Numbered from the stretch's first letter, positions 7,570-16,345 are shown. The stretch: 64,000 nucleotides of DNA from Microbacterium sp. LWO12-1.2 (GCF_040675875.1 NZ_JBEGII010000001.1:2976001-3040000), one strand, 5' to 3'. The notes: generated by a model not told the origin, from the letters alone. Program-made: numbers and translations.

Positions 7570-10500
7570 TCAGGCGATCACCCTTCGCCGCCGCTGCCAC
7601 AGCAGGCCCGCGCTCATCAGGGCGACCAGCGCCCCGGAGCCGACCCAGAAGCTGAAGCTTCCGACACCGCCGGTGAGCGGGATCGACGGCACCTCGGAGA
7701 GTTCGTTCTCGATCGCCTCCGACAGGGCGGTCACGCCCTGCACATCGACGAATCGCGGTGTCGGGTCGAGCTGGAACCCCGCGGGGGCCCGCGTCTCCAC
7801 CAGGCGGTAACGTCCATCCTCCAGCGGCTCCACCCGGATCAGACCCGCCTCCGGGTCCACGTCCGGTCCGGTGCACTCCGCAGCGTCACCCGCGACGCAG
7901 TCGACCACCGCGACGGATGCTCCGGTGGGCTCGTCATCCGCGTCGACGGGCGTGAGCTCCCACTCGGATCCTTCGAGCCGAGTGCCGTTCTCGACGCTGA
8001 CCTTCTCCCACGAGAGGCTCGAGGGCAGCACCTCGATGCCGGCGGGATCGCACGACTCCTCGACCGGAGCGGGCTCGCCCGGTGCCGGCGCAGGCGCATC
8101 CTCGGGGGCGACGCATGCGGTGTTGACGAGATAGCCGCCGTCAGGCCGTTCGGTGAGGTCCACCTGATACTCGATCGTCACCGCGTTGTCCTCGCCGGGC
8201 AGGAGCTCAGGGAGCACCGCGCCCGCGGCGAGACCTGCCGGGAGAGGATCGAGGGCGGCCAGATCGACACGGTCATCCGTGATCACGAGGTCGCGCAGAG
8301 TCTGGTCGCCGGTGTTGGTGACCACCAGGCGGTACGTGAGCGTCGAGCCGGTGTGGAACTGCGGGTAGTCGTCGACGTCGTTCGCGTCATGCCACTCCCC
8401 CTCCGCGTCCTGCACGTACTTCTTCAGCGCGACCGAGTTCACCGCGCCGATCTCGAAGCGGCTCGAGGTGCGCATGACGAGCTTCGTGCGGTCGGACCGC
8501 GCCTCGGCACGGTTGACGTACACATCCTCGAACGTCGCGCCGTCCGTGATGACGGCGATCGTGAACTCCTGCATCGCCGACGGCGCGAGGGCCGGCCCGA
8601 TCACGCGCACGGCCGTGGCGTCCGCGACGAACGTCGTGGACCATCCGACGGTGTTCCCCGACACACTGCCGGCGGAACCGTTCGACGCGTCTGCAGGATC
8701 GTCGACGAGCGTCGCGGGATCAGCGGTCGTGTAGTACACCGTCGCTCCGGCGACAGCCTGCACCGGTGCGCTCAGCAGGTAGTCGCCGCTGAAGCTGGTA
8801 CCGCGTCCGTCGCCGTTGTAGGGAAGGATGTCGACGGTGTCGGTGAACGACTGCGTGCGGGTGTCCTTCGACGAGATGCGCACGGTCCAGGAGTCCTGAG
8901 CGACGCCGTCATCGTGGGGGACCTTCGCCTGAGCAGCAGTCTTGGTGAGCATGGTGTACCCACCGTCACGGATCTGCGTCGAGGCGCTCGAATCGACCGT
9001 GACACCTCCGGTGGACGCTGTCGCCGTGTTCGCGAACACGTCTCCTGGTTCGGCATCGGCGGGAATTCGCGCGCTGAACGTGATCACGAACTCCGTGTTC
9101 GTCGGCACATTGCTCAGGGCCCACTCGATGTTCTGCCCCGTGATCGAGGTCGGCGCAGTCGAGGCGCTGCCGGCCACGTACTCCATGCCCGCCGGCAGCA
9201 GATCGCGCACGGTCATCTGGCCGATCACCGCGTTCGCCGGCGCCTCGGCACGATACGTGAGCGTGTAGTTCACCGTGGCGCCCGGGATCGTCTCCTGCTG
9301 ATCGACGGTCTTGTGGATCTGTGGTGTCGCGGCGATGATGCGCAGCACATCACGACCACCGCCCGTGTAGGGGTAGCGCGAACCGGTTGTCACCACGCCG
9401 GAGTTGGGCACATCGGCCTCCGACATGGTGCGATGCGGGTTGACCCAGGTCGTTCCGCCGTTGAAGGTATACGAGGTCCACGTCCAGATATCCTGACCGA
9501 CGGCCACCGTCGGCTTGACGACAGACTTCACGTACATGCGCGCCACGGCTTCGGGGATGGTCGCACCCACGGTCGGGGTGATGATCGCCTTCACCGCGCG
9601 CACCGTGCGCATGTCGGCGGGACGAGTGGAGGTCCACCCTGACCCGTCGCACGTGAAGGTGTTCGGGTTGTAGTTCGCGCTGTCGGGATTCATGTTGTTC
9701 GAGGTTCCCGTGCCCGTGTAGTACTGATACTGCACGCCCGGGTACGCAGTGATCTGCCCTGCGGACACTGTTCCCATCGCCGCGTCGGTCACCTCGACGT
9801 AGCGGGAATCGACGATCGTGCACACTTGGGTGCTCTGGGTCGCCCCGGCCAGCGGCGAGCGTACGCCGGAGACGGACATGGCCGGCTGACCGGCGAGCGT
9901 GCGGAAGGTGTCCGTCCACTGCGACCCCTTCGCGGGCGGGGCAAGGTTGTTCAGGCTCCACCCGCCTGTCCAGGTTCCCCGTGAAGAGGCGACGCTGTTG
10001 GAGTTGTTCGCCGCGTCGTCGACCGACGTGGTCCCGAGCTGGGATGTGTACGTGGGCGTGCTCGCCTGGAACGAGCTGACCGTGGCGTCGGTGTAGGTGA
10101 ACTGGAGCTTGATCAGACCTGCGGCGACCACATCCCACTCAGTGGGGAGGGCAGTGCCGCTCGAGTCGAGGCTCGGGCGCAGGGTCTTGGAGTAGTCGAT
10201 GCCCGTCAGCGTGAGGCGCACGCGGTTGGTGCTGATCGCGGTGAGCGTGCAGGTCGCCGGGAACGGCGCCGTCTCGGCCGCCGGGTGACCGGTTCCCGAA
10301 TGCGGATGCCCCGCCTGAGTCGAGTTCTGAGCCACGCAGCCCGGTGCCATGGCGGTGATGGTGTTGCCCGCCGTCGACGAGAAGGTGAGGTCGTAGCTCA
10401 CACTGTTCGGGCCAGCCGCCGAACCAGGGGCATGACGCAGCGACCACGGGAAAGAGATCTCCTGACCCGCGCCGGCCTGCGTGCTCGAGGGCCGGCCCCC

Positions 10501-11088
10501 GTCGAACTTCATATCCATCGCGAACGTGTTCATGATGGGGATCTCCGGGAGCGCCGCCTGCGCGCCACCGATGGATCCCGAGATCGTCACGCCGGAGCCG
10601 GTGGAGCCGTCGACCTCGAGGCCGGCGAGCATGAGTTCCGCCGTCCCCTGATCGCGCGTCCCCAGGTTGCAGACGAGCGTGTGACCGTCGGCCGAGATCG
10701 ACGAGATCGGATCCGCGCCCTCGGTCAGACACACAGACGGCACCGCAGTGAACACCGCGTTCTGTGCGGTGAAGGTGACCGTGACGTTGTCCACCGGGTC
10801 GTTCGTGGGTGCGGCCGAATCGTCGTTGATGTTGAACTGCCACACGGAGACGAGTGCGTCCCCTGAGGACACTTCTGCGGGCACCGGAGCCTGCCACTGC
10901 CCCTCGATCTCGTACACGGTCGCCGCCTGCGCGGCATCGCCATGCACGATGCCGAGGCTTCCGACGACAGCCAGAGTGGCCATGACCGCTCCGGCTTTTC
11001 GCGCCCATCCCCCGGGCGCACGGCGCGAACGCCGCCGCCTGAACATGCTCTTCTCCCGCATCTCTCCCCCTGTGGTGTGTGTCGTCAT
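7570..11088 (-). CDS. Large LPXTG-type surface protein, probable pilus tip adhesin (DUF11 and SpaA/Cna-B-like domains)
   Basis: Secreted 1172-aa protein. The N-terminus has a basic run (RRRRSRR) and hydrophobic signal ending in AQAATV. The central region carries beta-rich DUF11-like modules (e.g. PGATVNYTLTYRAEAPANA). Near the C-terminus a SpaA/Cna-B-like domain has an E-box-like stretch YRLVETRAPAGFQL, typical of intramolecular isopeptide domains. The sorting signal IPLTGG starts near residue 1136, followed by a membrane segment and RRRR. The start MTTHTTGGE was chosen because GGAG lies 8 nt upstream; the longer frame has no better site. It follows the class C sortase and major pilin, so a tip or minor pilin role is likely. 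Confidence 0.85.
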   Translation of the reverse strand: MTTHTTGGEMREKSMFRRRRSRRAPGGWARKAGAVMATLAVVGSLGIVHGDAAQAATVYEIEGQWQAPVPAEVSSGDALVSVWQFNINDDSAAPTNDPVDNVTVTFTAQNAVFTAVPSVCLTEGADPISSISADGHTLVCNLGTRDQGTAELMLAGLEVDGSTGSGVTISGSIGGAQAALPEIPIMNTFAMDMKFDGGRPSSTQAGAGQEISFPWSLRHAPGSAAGPNSVSYDLTFSSTAGNTITAMAPGCVAQNSTQAGHPHSGTGHPAAETAPFPATCTLTAISTNRVRLTLTGIDYSKTLRPSLDSSGTALPTEWDVVAAGLIKLQFTYTDATVSSFQASTPTYTSQLGTTSVDDAANNSNSVASSRGTWTGGWSLNNLAPPAKGSQWTDTFRTLAGQPAMSVSGVRSPLAGATQSTQVCTIVDSRYVEVTDAAMGTVSAGQITAYPGVQYQYYTGTGTSNNMNPDSANYNPNTFTCDGSGWTSTRPADMRTVRAVKAIITPTVGATIPEAVARMYVKSVVKPTVAVGQDIWTWTSYTFNGGTTWVNPHRTMSEADVPNSGVVTTGSRYPYTGGGRDVLRIIAATPQIHKTVDQQETIPGATVNYTLTYRAEAPANAVIGQMTVRDLLPAGMEYVAGSASTAPTSITGQNIEWALSNVPTNTEFVITFSARIPADAEPGDVFANTATASTGGVTVDSSASTQIRDGGYTMLTKTAAQAKVPHDDGVAQDSWTVRISSKDTRTQSFTDTVDILPYNGDGRGTSFSGDYLLSAPVQAVAGATVYYTTADPATLVDDPADASNGSAGSVSGNTVGWSTTFVADATAVRVIGPALAPSAMQEFTIAVITDGATFEDVYVNRAEARSDRTKLVMRTSSRFEIGAVNSVALKKYVQDAEGEWHDANDVDDYPQFHTGSTLTYRLVVTNTGDQTLRDLVITDDRVDLAALDPLPAGLAAGAVLPELLPGEDNAVTIEYQVDLTERPDGGYLVNTACVAPEDAPAPAPGEPAPVEESCDPAGIEVLPSSLSWEKVSVENGTRLEGSEWELTPVDADDEPTGASVAVVDCVAGDAAECTGPDVDPEAGLIRVEPLEDGRYRLVETRAPAGFQLDPTPRFVDVQGVTALSEAIENELSEVPSIPLTGGVGSFSFWVGSGALVALMSAGLLWQRRRRVIA

Positions 11089-11107
11089 TGCGTCATCTCC
11101 GCTGATC

Positions 11108-12103
11108 TCAGGCGCCATCGCCGCGAGACCCCTTCGTCGTCTTGTGTGTGCGTGCGCGTCGCGCCGGCACCGGCATCCGTGCATCTGCAAAGCCCTGCCG
11201 GAGCAGGTACGCCGAGATGAGGAGGGTTCCTCCCCCGCCCAGCACCGCCCACCAGGGGAAGCCGGGGATCACCGGCTCCTGTCCCGCTGCCGTGAGGTCG
11301 GCCTCCGGCGTGGGCGTGATCCGCTCCCCGGTGACGAGGATGCGGTGCGTGTTGATCCCCAGCGGCGTGCAGGTGATCAACGTCACCAGGTCCGCACCGG
11401 GCTCGGCGCGCAAGGTGTCGGTCTGGTCGGGCTCGATCACCTTCGTCTCCCTGACCCGGTAGGTCAGCACCCGCCCGAAGGTCTCCACGGTGATGGTGTC
11501 GCCGACCTCGACCCGGTCGAGGTCGGTGAACATCGTCGCGTTGGCGAGTCCACGGTGCGCCGTGATCACCGAGCGCGTCCCGATCCCGCCGACCGGCAGG
11601 TGCGACCCTTCGAGGTGGCCGGCACCACGGTCGAGAACGGCATCGCTGGTGCCGTGATACACCGGCAGGTCCACGTCGATGCGCGGGATCTTCACCCGCG
11701 CCATCAGACCGGCCGCGTTCGCGCTGAGGATCGTCGAGTAGTCCAGTGAGTCGTCGGAGAGCGTGCCGTCGCCGACCGGGATGTTCGCGTTCTCACCCAG
11801 CACGACGCCCGCGCTCAAGGCGTCGTTGTACTCACGCGCCTGCCGCAACTGCTCCTGAGCACTGGGCTCGACATCGGCGATCGCCGACTCGTAGCCGACC
11901 AGGACCTGCGACTGGTTGTACGACGTGATCCATGCCGCCGTCATCGGATAGAGTCCTGCGCCGAGTCCACCGAGGGCGAGAAGAGCGATGATGATCGTCA
12001 GCCCGCCGGGCTTCCACCGTCGTGCTGTCGCCTGCCGACGGTCACCGCGCAGGGCAGTGCCGACCGCCGGCACGGCCGTGTCCGGTGCATCCAGTGTCTG
12101 CAT
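11108..12103 (-). CDS. Class C (pilus-polymerising) sortase
   Basis: Membrane transpeptidase of 331 aa that cleaves an LPXTG-type signal and joins pilin subunits through a lysine. Membrane segments lie near residues 34-58 and 281-304, the two-helix layout typical of class C. Catalytic residues are visible as H183 (SVITAHRG), C245 (TLITCTPLGINTHRILV) and R254 in the same block, whose wording is diagnostic for class C. RBS GGGGGAG precedes the ATG. It lies between the LPMTG major pilin and the IPLTG tip protein, both likely substrates. A strong hairpin separates it from the pilin gene and may reduce its expression relative to pilin. Confidence 0.93.
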   Translation of the reverse strand: MQTLDAPDTAVPAVGTALRGDRRQATARRWKPGGLTIIIALLALGGLGAGLYPMTAAWITSYNQSQVLVGYESAIADVEPSAQEQLRQAREYNDALSAGVVLGENANIPVGDGTLSDDSLDYSTILSANAAGLMARVKIPRIDVDLPVYHGTSDAVLDRGAGHLEGSHLPVGGIGTRSVITAHRGLANATMFTDLDRVEVGDTITVETFGRVLTYRVRETKVIEPDQTDTLRAEPGADLVTLITCTPLGINTHRILVTGERITPTPEADLTAAGQEPVIPGFPWWAVLGGGGTLLISAYLLRQGFADARMPVPARRARTHKTTKGSRGDGA

Positions 12104-12138
12104 GGCGCTCTCTCCCCCTCGGTGCGCTGATGCGGAGG

Positions 12139-12181
12139 TGTTCCGGTCCGAGGAGGCGCGATGCCTCCTCAGACCGGAACA
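12139..12181 (-). terminator. Intercistronic hairpin between pilin and sortase genes (partial terminator/attenuator)
   Basis: 19-bp stem with one mismatch (arms 12139-12157 and 12163-12181) and loop GCGAT, starting about 9 bp after the pilin stop codon. No other promoter is obvious before the sortase, so it is more likely a leaky terminator or mRNA-stabilising structure than a complete stop. Confidence 0.75.
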
Positions 12182-12189
12182 GCTCGCGT

Positions 12190-13710
12190 CTACTCGGCGG
12201 CGTCCACGCGACGGCGGTGCTTCATCAGGAGCAGCCCGACGGCCACGATGAGCGCAGCCGCACCGGCGGTGATCAGGATGATCTGACCGTTCGCACCCGT
12301 CATCGGCAGCGGCGGCACCTCCTGCTGGGTGTTCACGATCTCGACGTTGTCGGAGGTGGTGGTCTGACCGATCAGAACCGCCACCGAGGTGAACGGGTCT
12401 GCGGGAAGGACATACCCGGACGGTGCCGCGATCTCCTTGAGCACGTAGCAGCGCTGCGTCGCGTCGATGGCGGGGTTGACGCTGTCGCTCACGAACAGAC
12501 CGGCGATGGAGATGACTCCGGTGCCGGCCGAGGTGAACTCTGTCTCACCGTTCACGACGACGGGGTCTCCGGCAGCGACAGCCGCCGTGCAGTCCGCAGC
12601 GTACGGGTCCGCGGCGTTGTACACCTCGAACGTCGCGCCGTTCAGGAGCCCCTCGGAGCCGGTGGTCCCGGCGCCGCGCTTCTGCACCTCGAGGTTTCCC
12701 CAGTAGGTGTGCACCTCGTTGGACGGCAGAGGCGGCTGACCACTCGGGTCGAAGCCGGGGTTGTTCGGCCAGAGCTCGGCCTGGTTGGTGATCTCACCAT
12801 CGCCGACTGCGACGACGGTTCCCGCGAACACGACCTGGATCGCGGCGCCGACGTGGGCGTTGGGGCCCTCGTTCAGCCACGCGATTCCGGCCGCGGTGAA
12901 GTTCATCGTGACCTGCTGGCCGGCGACAGTGACCTCGTAGAACGACGGGTCGAGTGCCGCGCCGTCAGCGGTCACCTCGACGTCAGCCGGTGCGATCGGC
13001 TCGAGCCGGTCGTCCAGCGTGTCGCGGATCGCGAAGCCGGTCCACTCCTGCTGCATGGTGGGCACGGGGACGGTCACGGGGAAGCGGATCACCGAGCCGA
13101 GCCCGGTGTCCTGCTGCGGGTCGATCGTCTTCTCGACGACGCCCTCGCCGTTCTTCGGGTAGGCGTGCACGTCGTACACCCAGCCGCTCTCGTGCGGCAT
13201 CGGAACGGTGAGGATGAACGGGGTCGCCCGATCGACGATGATCGCGGGAGCCGAGGTCTCGCACACCTGGTAGACACCGACCGCGAGATCGATGCTCGCC
13301 GCACCCTGGGCGTCCGTCGCGGGGAGCGTGATCGGCGCGCCGAGCGTGTACCCCGTGGGCGCCGCGCACGCGGCACCGGCGGTGAGGTCGCTGAGATCGT
13401 TCCAGTTCTCCGGAACACTCAGGTCGATCGGCGTACCGCTCTCGAGCAGCGGGTACGCGGTGAAGACCACGCCTGCCACCGGATCTGTGAAGTCGCCCGC
13501 GGCCGGAGCCTCACTGATGTCTCCCTCGACATCTCCGTCCTGGTGCAAATACTTGTGCACCGTGAGCGAACCCGTGCGGTCGGGGTCGATGTTGCCGTAG
13601 TCCTGCGGAGCCGCGTATGCGGCCGTGCCTGCGCCCATCACTGCGCCCAGGCCGAGTGCCGTCACCCCCATGATCGACAACACTCTCTGTGTCTTCTTGC
13701 GTTCAGCCAC
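12190..13710 (-). CDS. Major pilin, SpaA/SpaH type, LPMTG-anchored
   Basis: Pilus backbone subunit, 506 aa. The signal peptide ends near AYAAPQ (about residue 33). The pilin motif WVYDVHAYPKN (W177 to K186) supplies the lysine used for polymerisation by class C sortase. Near residue 430 an E-box (YVLKEIAAPSGYVL) marks a Cna-B domain expected to form an isopeptide bond. LPMTG starts near residue 468, followed by a hydrophobic helix and KHRRR. GTG start with GGGAG 8-9 nt upstream. It is the first gene of the operon pilin, sortase, tip protein; the long non-coding region upstream with tandem repeats is its likely control region. Confidence 0.93.
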   Translation of the reverse strand: MAERKKTQRVLSIMGVTALGLGAVMGAGTAAYAAPQDYGNIDPDRTGSLTVHKYLHQDGDVEGDISEAPAAGDFTDPVAGVVFTAYPLLESGTPIDLSVPENWNDLSDLTAGAACAAPTGYTLGAPITLPATDAQGAASIDLAVGVYQVCETSAPAIIVDRATPFILTVPMPHESGWVYDVHAYPKNGEGVVEKTIDPQQDTGLGSVIRFPVTVPVPTMQQEWTGFAIRDTLDDRLEPIAPADVEVTADGAALDPSFYEVTVAGQQVTMNFTAAGIAWLNEGPNAHVGAAIQVVFAGTVVAVGDGEITNQAELWPNNPGFDPSGQPPLPSNEVHTYWGNLEVQKRGAGTTGSEGLLNGATFEVYNAADPYAADCTAAVAAGDPVVVNGETEFTSAGTGVISIAGLFVSDSVNPAIDATQRCYVLKEIAAPSGYVLPADPFTSVAVLIGQTTTSDNVEIVNTQQEVPPLPMTGANGQIILITAGAAALIVAVGLLLMKHRRRVDAAE

Positions 13711-14175
13711 CTGAACGTCTCCCTCCCTGTATGGCCATGTGGCCCCCTATGGCACACCGGGGTCTTTCGCCCGCAGTGACCTCTTCGCCATACCGGACTC
13801 ATGTCGAGGGAGATCGTGACGCGGGTTGCCGAAAAACTTTTCCGCACGCTCTCGGCCCCGCCGGTCCGCATGCATTCGGGCCGTTCGCGTCATGTTCGCT
13901 GCGCGACGGGGTCGTGCATGTGACGAGCGCCCTCCCCAATCGCTCGTCGCGATGCGTGCGCATCCGCGGTGGGATCGGGGGCGCCATTCCCTCCCCGAAG
14001 AGGCTCCCGATCCCCCGTGTCACACCCGGTCACGGATGCACGACCCGGTCACGGATGCACGACCCGGTCACGGATGCACGACCCGGTCACGGATGCACGA
14101 CCGAAGCCCGTGACACGTCGTGCCGACGTGGTTCCATCGTGCAGGTGAACCGGCACGGCCCAGACGCGGGCACGC
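13711..14175. other. Non-coding region upstream of the pilus operon
   Basis: 465 bp without a convincing gene. Short open frames here have no RBS and poor composition. The region must hold the pilus operon promoter, though I cannot pick a confident -35/-10 pair. It contains the near-palindrome GGCCATGTGGCC at 13733-13744 and four tandem 19-bp repeats at 14027-14102. Confidence 0.7.
14027..14102. repeat. Four perfect tandem copies of a 19-bp repeat
   Basis: The unit CGGTCACGGATGCACGACC is repeated four times without interruption (starts 14027, 14046, 14065, 14084). A related stretch, GGGTCGTGCATGTGACG near 13907-13923, resembles the complement of the unit. The array is about 320-390 bp upstream of the pilin start. 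It could be a multi-site regulator-binding array or a slippage-prone element; there are no spacers, so it is not CRISPR. Confidence 0.9.
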
Positions 14176-14946
14176 CTATCCGATGTCGGCCGACCTCAGC
14201 GAGCGCAGCGCACGACCGACGATCCTCGCCGTCGCGGGCGTCGGGCTCTCCTGCAGCCACCGCTCCCCGAGCGCCTGCGCCCAGTCGGGGCGCGATTTGG
14301 ATGCGTCATTGATCCAGTTGGCGACCGAGTCCTGCACCGAGGAGCTCGGATCCGCTCTGAGCGGCTCCAGGATCGGCTCCCCGTGCTCGGGGTGCGCCTT
14401 GAGCTCGCCGATGTGCTTCGCCCATACTCCGCGCGGCCGCAGTGCCTCGCTCGCGAACCGACGGATGCGCTCGGATTCGGACCCCGTCCAGTGCGCGAGC
14501 ACGTCGACGCTCTCACCGAGGTTCTCAGTCAGGATCGGGCGGGCTGCCATCCACACCCATTCGCGCACGGCGAAGTGCTCGTCGTCGGCCGCCGGCCGCA
14601 GCTGCGGCAGCACCGTGCTCACACTCTGGAACTCCGGGTCAGCCGCAACTGCGAAACACACCCACCCACGAACCGTGTCCGAAGAGTGCGTGCCGAGTTC
14701 GGCCAACCGACCGTCGCCCAGGTGCGCACGGAGCGCGGCACCGATGCCCTGCATCCGCGCGAGGATTCCCAGGGACTGTGCGTCCGCCACCCGCTCTCGC
14801 AGGTCGTCAGACGCATCCGGCAGCACATGGTGCAGCAGCACGACATGATCGATCGCAAGCGCCTCGGTGAGCGTGGTCGTGCTCGCCCCGCCGTGCAACT
14901 GCTCCCGACGCCCCGCAGAGACGCCGGCGACCGTTCGTGAGGTCAT
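14176..14946 (-). CDS. DNA alkylation repair protein, AlkC-like HEAT-repeat family
   Basis: 256-aa helical-repeat protein. The block IRRFASEALRPRGVWAKHI, followed by a SVANWINDASKSRPDW stretch, is characteristic of AlkC-type 3-methyladenine DNA glycosylases of the DNA_alkylation (HEAT-like) superfamily, which excise alkylated bases. The start MTSRTVAG was chosen because its ATG overlaps the MarR stop (TGATG); the longer frame upstream is the MarR gene in another frame. Translational coupling to a MarR regulator, and two more genes upstream including a BLUF photoreceptor, suggest stress- or light-linked control. The exact lesion specificity is not visible. Confidence 0.75.
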   Translation of the reverse strand: MTSRTVAGVSAGRREQLHGGASTTTLTEALAIDHVVLLHHVLPDASDDLRERVADAQSLGILARMQGIGAALRAHLGDGRLAELGTHSSDTVRGWVCFAVAADPEFQSVSTVLPQLRPAADDEHFAVREWVWMAARPILTENLGESVDVLAHWTGSESERIRRFASEALRPRGVWAKHIGELKAHPEHGEPILEPLRADPSSSVQDSVANWINDASKSRPDWAQALGERWLQESPTPATARIVGRALRSLRSADIG

Positions 14947-15473
14947 CACAGGTCGGCCTCGACGACCGTGGACCGGCGGAGATTCGACTGCACCTGCGCG
15001 AGCGCGTCGACGACCGCGACGCGACCTTCGACGCCGGCGGCGAGATGCCCCAACCAGTTCGAGTAGACGGGGATCAGCTCTGCGACGAGCGCTGCTCCGG
15101 CCGAAGTGAGACTGACGGCGTGCGAACGACGGTCGGCAACATCGACGACACGCGTGACGAGGCCGCTGCGCTCCAACCCCTCCAACAGGCCGGTGACGGT
15201 TGCCCGTGTCACACCGAGGCTGTCGGCGATCGTCGACGGACTCGCGCCGTCCTGCGCCTCCACCGCGAGAAGCGCGGCGAAGCGGCCTTCGGAGAGCCCA
15301 TGGGGCGACAGCATGCGCGCACATGCCTGATCGATCATTCGCGCTGTCGACAGGACGGTCATCACGAGCGCTGCCGACCCGTCGGCGGGCACCCGGCCCA
15401 GCAGGAGGGCGTGTTTCGGGTCGACTCCGTCATCCCTGTCGACCCCGCCGCTCCCATCGACCATGCTATTCAT
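14946..15473 (-). CDS. MarR-family transcriptional regulator
   Basis: 175 aa. The winged helix-turn-helix is clear: LSEGRFAALLAVEAQDG, then SPSTIADSLGVTRATVTGLLEGLERSGLV (recognition helix) and VVDVADRRSHAVSLTSAG (wing with the usual DRR). The start MNSMVDG (ATG 15473) is preferred over the longer frame; an alternative ATG lies at 15464. Sequence TAGTAT lies 8 nt upstream of the ATG, and the start sits in a partly palindromic stretch around GGCGCC, which may be its own operator. It is coupled to the AlkC-like gene downstream and lies 49 bp after the BLUF gene. Confidence 0.87.
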   Translation of the reverse strand: MNSMVDGSGGVDRDDGVDPKHALLLGRVPADGSAALVMTVLSTARMIDQACARMLSPHGLSEGRFAALLAVEAQDGASPSTIADSLGVTRATVTGLLEGLERSGLVTRVVDVADRRSHAVSLTSAGAALVAELIPVYSNWLGHLAAGVEGRVAVVDALAQVQSNLRRSTVVEADL

Positions 15474-15522
15474 AAGGCGCCATACTATCAGCGGGACTCG
15501 TGACCAGAGCCCCTCGGGCATC

Positions 15523-15981
15523 TCATGACACGGCGCGAGATCCCTGTCGTACGCGGAACCAGAGGGACAGCTCCGAGAGCGCGCGCACCGTGGTGGAGCG
15601 GTCGGAATCGACGTCGAGGTCGGCGAAGGAGTCCCGGAAACCGACGGGCCGCGGTTCGGCCAGCGGATCGAGCCCCTGGTAGCCCATCGTCCAGTCGGGG
15701 AACTGCCGTTCGGGCACGCTCTCGAGCATCAGAATCCTCATGTCCCGGTGCCGAGCATCACGCGCGATGGACCCCGCCAGCGCGGTGACGACAGACCGCG
15801 CTCCCTCCAGCACCTGGATGAAGCGGCCGCCGCGGTAGAGCAGCATGCCCGTCACGATGCGCGCCCCATTCGCGTCGCGTGACTGTGCGAGCAGCTGCGA
15901 CAGCGCATCGCCATCGAGCGCCCGCACCGCTGTGCTCGTGTAGACGAGCGAGACCAGGTCGTCTGCTGACGCGGCACTCAC
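15523..15981 (-). CDS. BLUF-domain blue-light sensor protein
   Basis: 152-aa protein made almost entirely of a BLUF domain, which binds FAD non-covalently and senses blue light. The opening LVSLVYTSTA has the conserved Tyr, followed by ANGARIVTGMLLYRGGRFIQVLEG, the standard BLUF core with the Asn and Gln positions expected near the flavin. Short BLUF proteins of this kind act through protein partners. The GTG start overlaps the upstream stop by 4 bp (GTGA), indicating coupled translation with the small gene before it. A role upstream of the MarR/AlkC pair is inferred from position only. Confidence 0.88.
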   Translation of the reverse strand: MSAASADDLVSLVYTSTAVRALDGDALSQLLAQSRDANGARIVTGMLLYRGGRFIQVLEGARSVVTALAGSIARDARHRDMRILMLESVPERQFPDWTMGYQGLDPLAEPRPVGFRDSFADLDVDSDRSTTVRALSELSLWFRVRQGSRAVS

Positions 15982-16250
15982 AGGACGACACCGCCTCGGC
16001 GCTCGACAGGACCACTCTGCGGTACGCGCACGCTGCCGGCCACGCTGCCGGCCGCGCTGACGGCCGAGGTGGCATCGTGCAGAGAGTCGAAGCGGCCGAT
16101 GCTCACCGCACGGGCATCGAATGCCAGGTAGGAGCCGTCGGACTGACGATCGACGTAGCCGAGGAAATCGCCGACGCGGCTTCCGACATGGAATCCGTCC
16201 TCGACGCAGGCCCACAGCACATCAGGATGATGGTCGGAGGAGTCGTTCAC
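15978..16250 (-). CDS. Small protein of unknown function, co-transcribed with BLUF
   Basis: 90 aa, not recognised. It reads like a small folded domain (VLWACVEDGFHVGSRVGDFLGYVDRQSDGSYLAFDARAVSIGRFDSL split across about residues 10-60), with a Gly/Val-rich tail. The start at GTG 16250 is supported by TACTCT exactly 6 nt upstream, the leaderless pattern seen at ten other genes here; the longer frame has no such support. It is first in the operon and its stop overlaps the BLUF start, so it may be the BLUF partner protein. No signal peptide or membrane segment. Confidence 0.6.
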   Translation of the reverse strand: MNDSSDHHPDVLWACVEDGFHVGSRVGDFLGYVDRQSDGSYLAFDARAVSIGRFDSLHDATSAVSAAGSVAGSVRVPQSGPVERRGGVVL

Positions 16251-16256
16251 ATCTGC

Positions 16257-16262
16257 AGAGTA
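16257..16262 (-). promoter_or_regulatory. -10 box of a leaderless promoter (BLUF operon)
   Basis: TACTCT lies 6 nt before the GTG at 16250, fixing that start codon. Confidence 0.6.
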
Positions 16263-16339
16263 GGGCGCGAGCCGAGATCCGTCTCGGGGCTTGCGCTCGC
16301 GAGGTCCGGTACGCAAGACGCCGCGATCGCGAACCGGCG

Positions 16340-16345
16340 TACTGT
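16340..16345 (+). promoter_or_regulatory. -10 box of a leaderless promoter (SDR gene)
   Basis: TACTGT lies 6 nt before the ATG at 16352. It is back to back with the leaderless promoter of the BLUF operon about 80 bp away. No RBS is present. Confidence 0.6.

Noticed and set aside
7513..9642. 709-aa plus-strand open frame opposite the pilus tip gene
   Set aside because: No RBS, Arg/His/Gly-rich composition and no domain; it mirrors the minus-strand gene, as GC-rich third positions keep antisense frames open.
12022..13779. 585-aa plus-strand open frame opposite the pilin
   Set aside because: Shadow frame; the minus-strand pilin has signal peptide, pilin motif and LPMTG.
14027..14102. CRISPR array
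   Set aside because: The four 19-bp units are directly joined with no spacers, and no cas genes are present.
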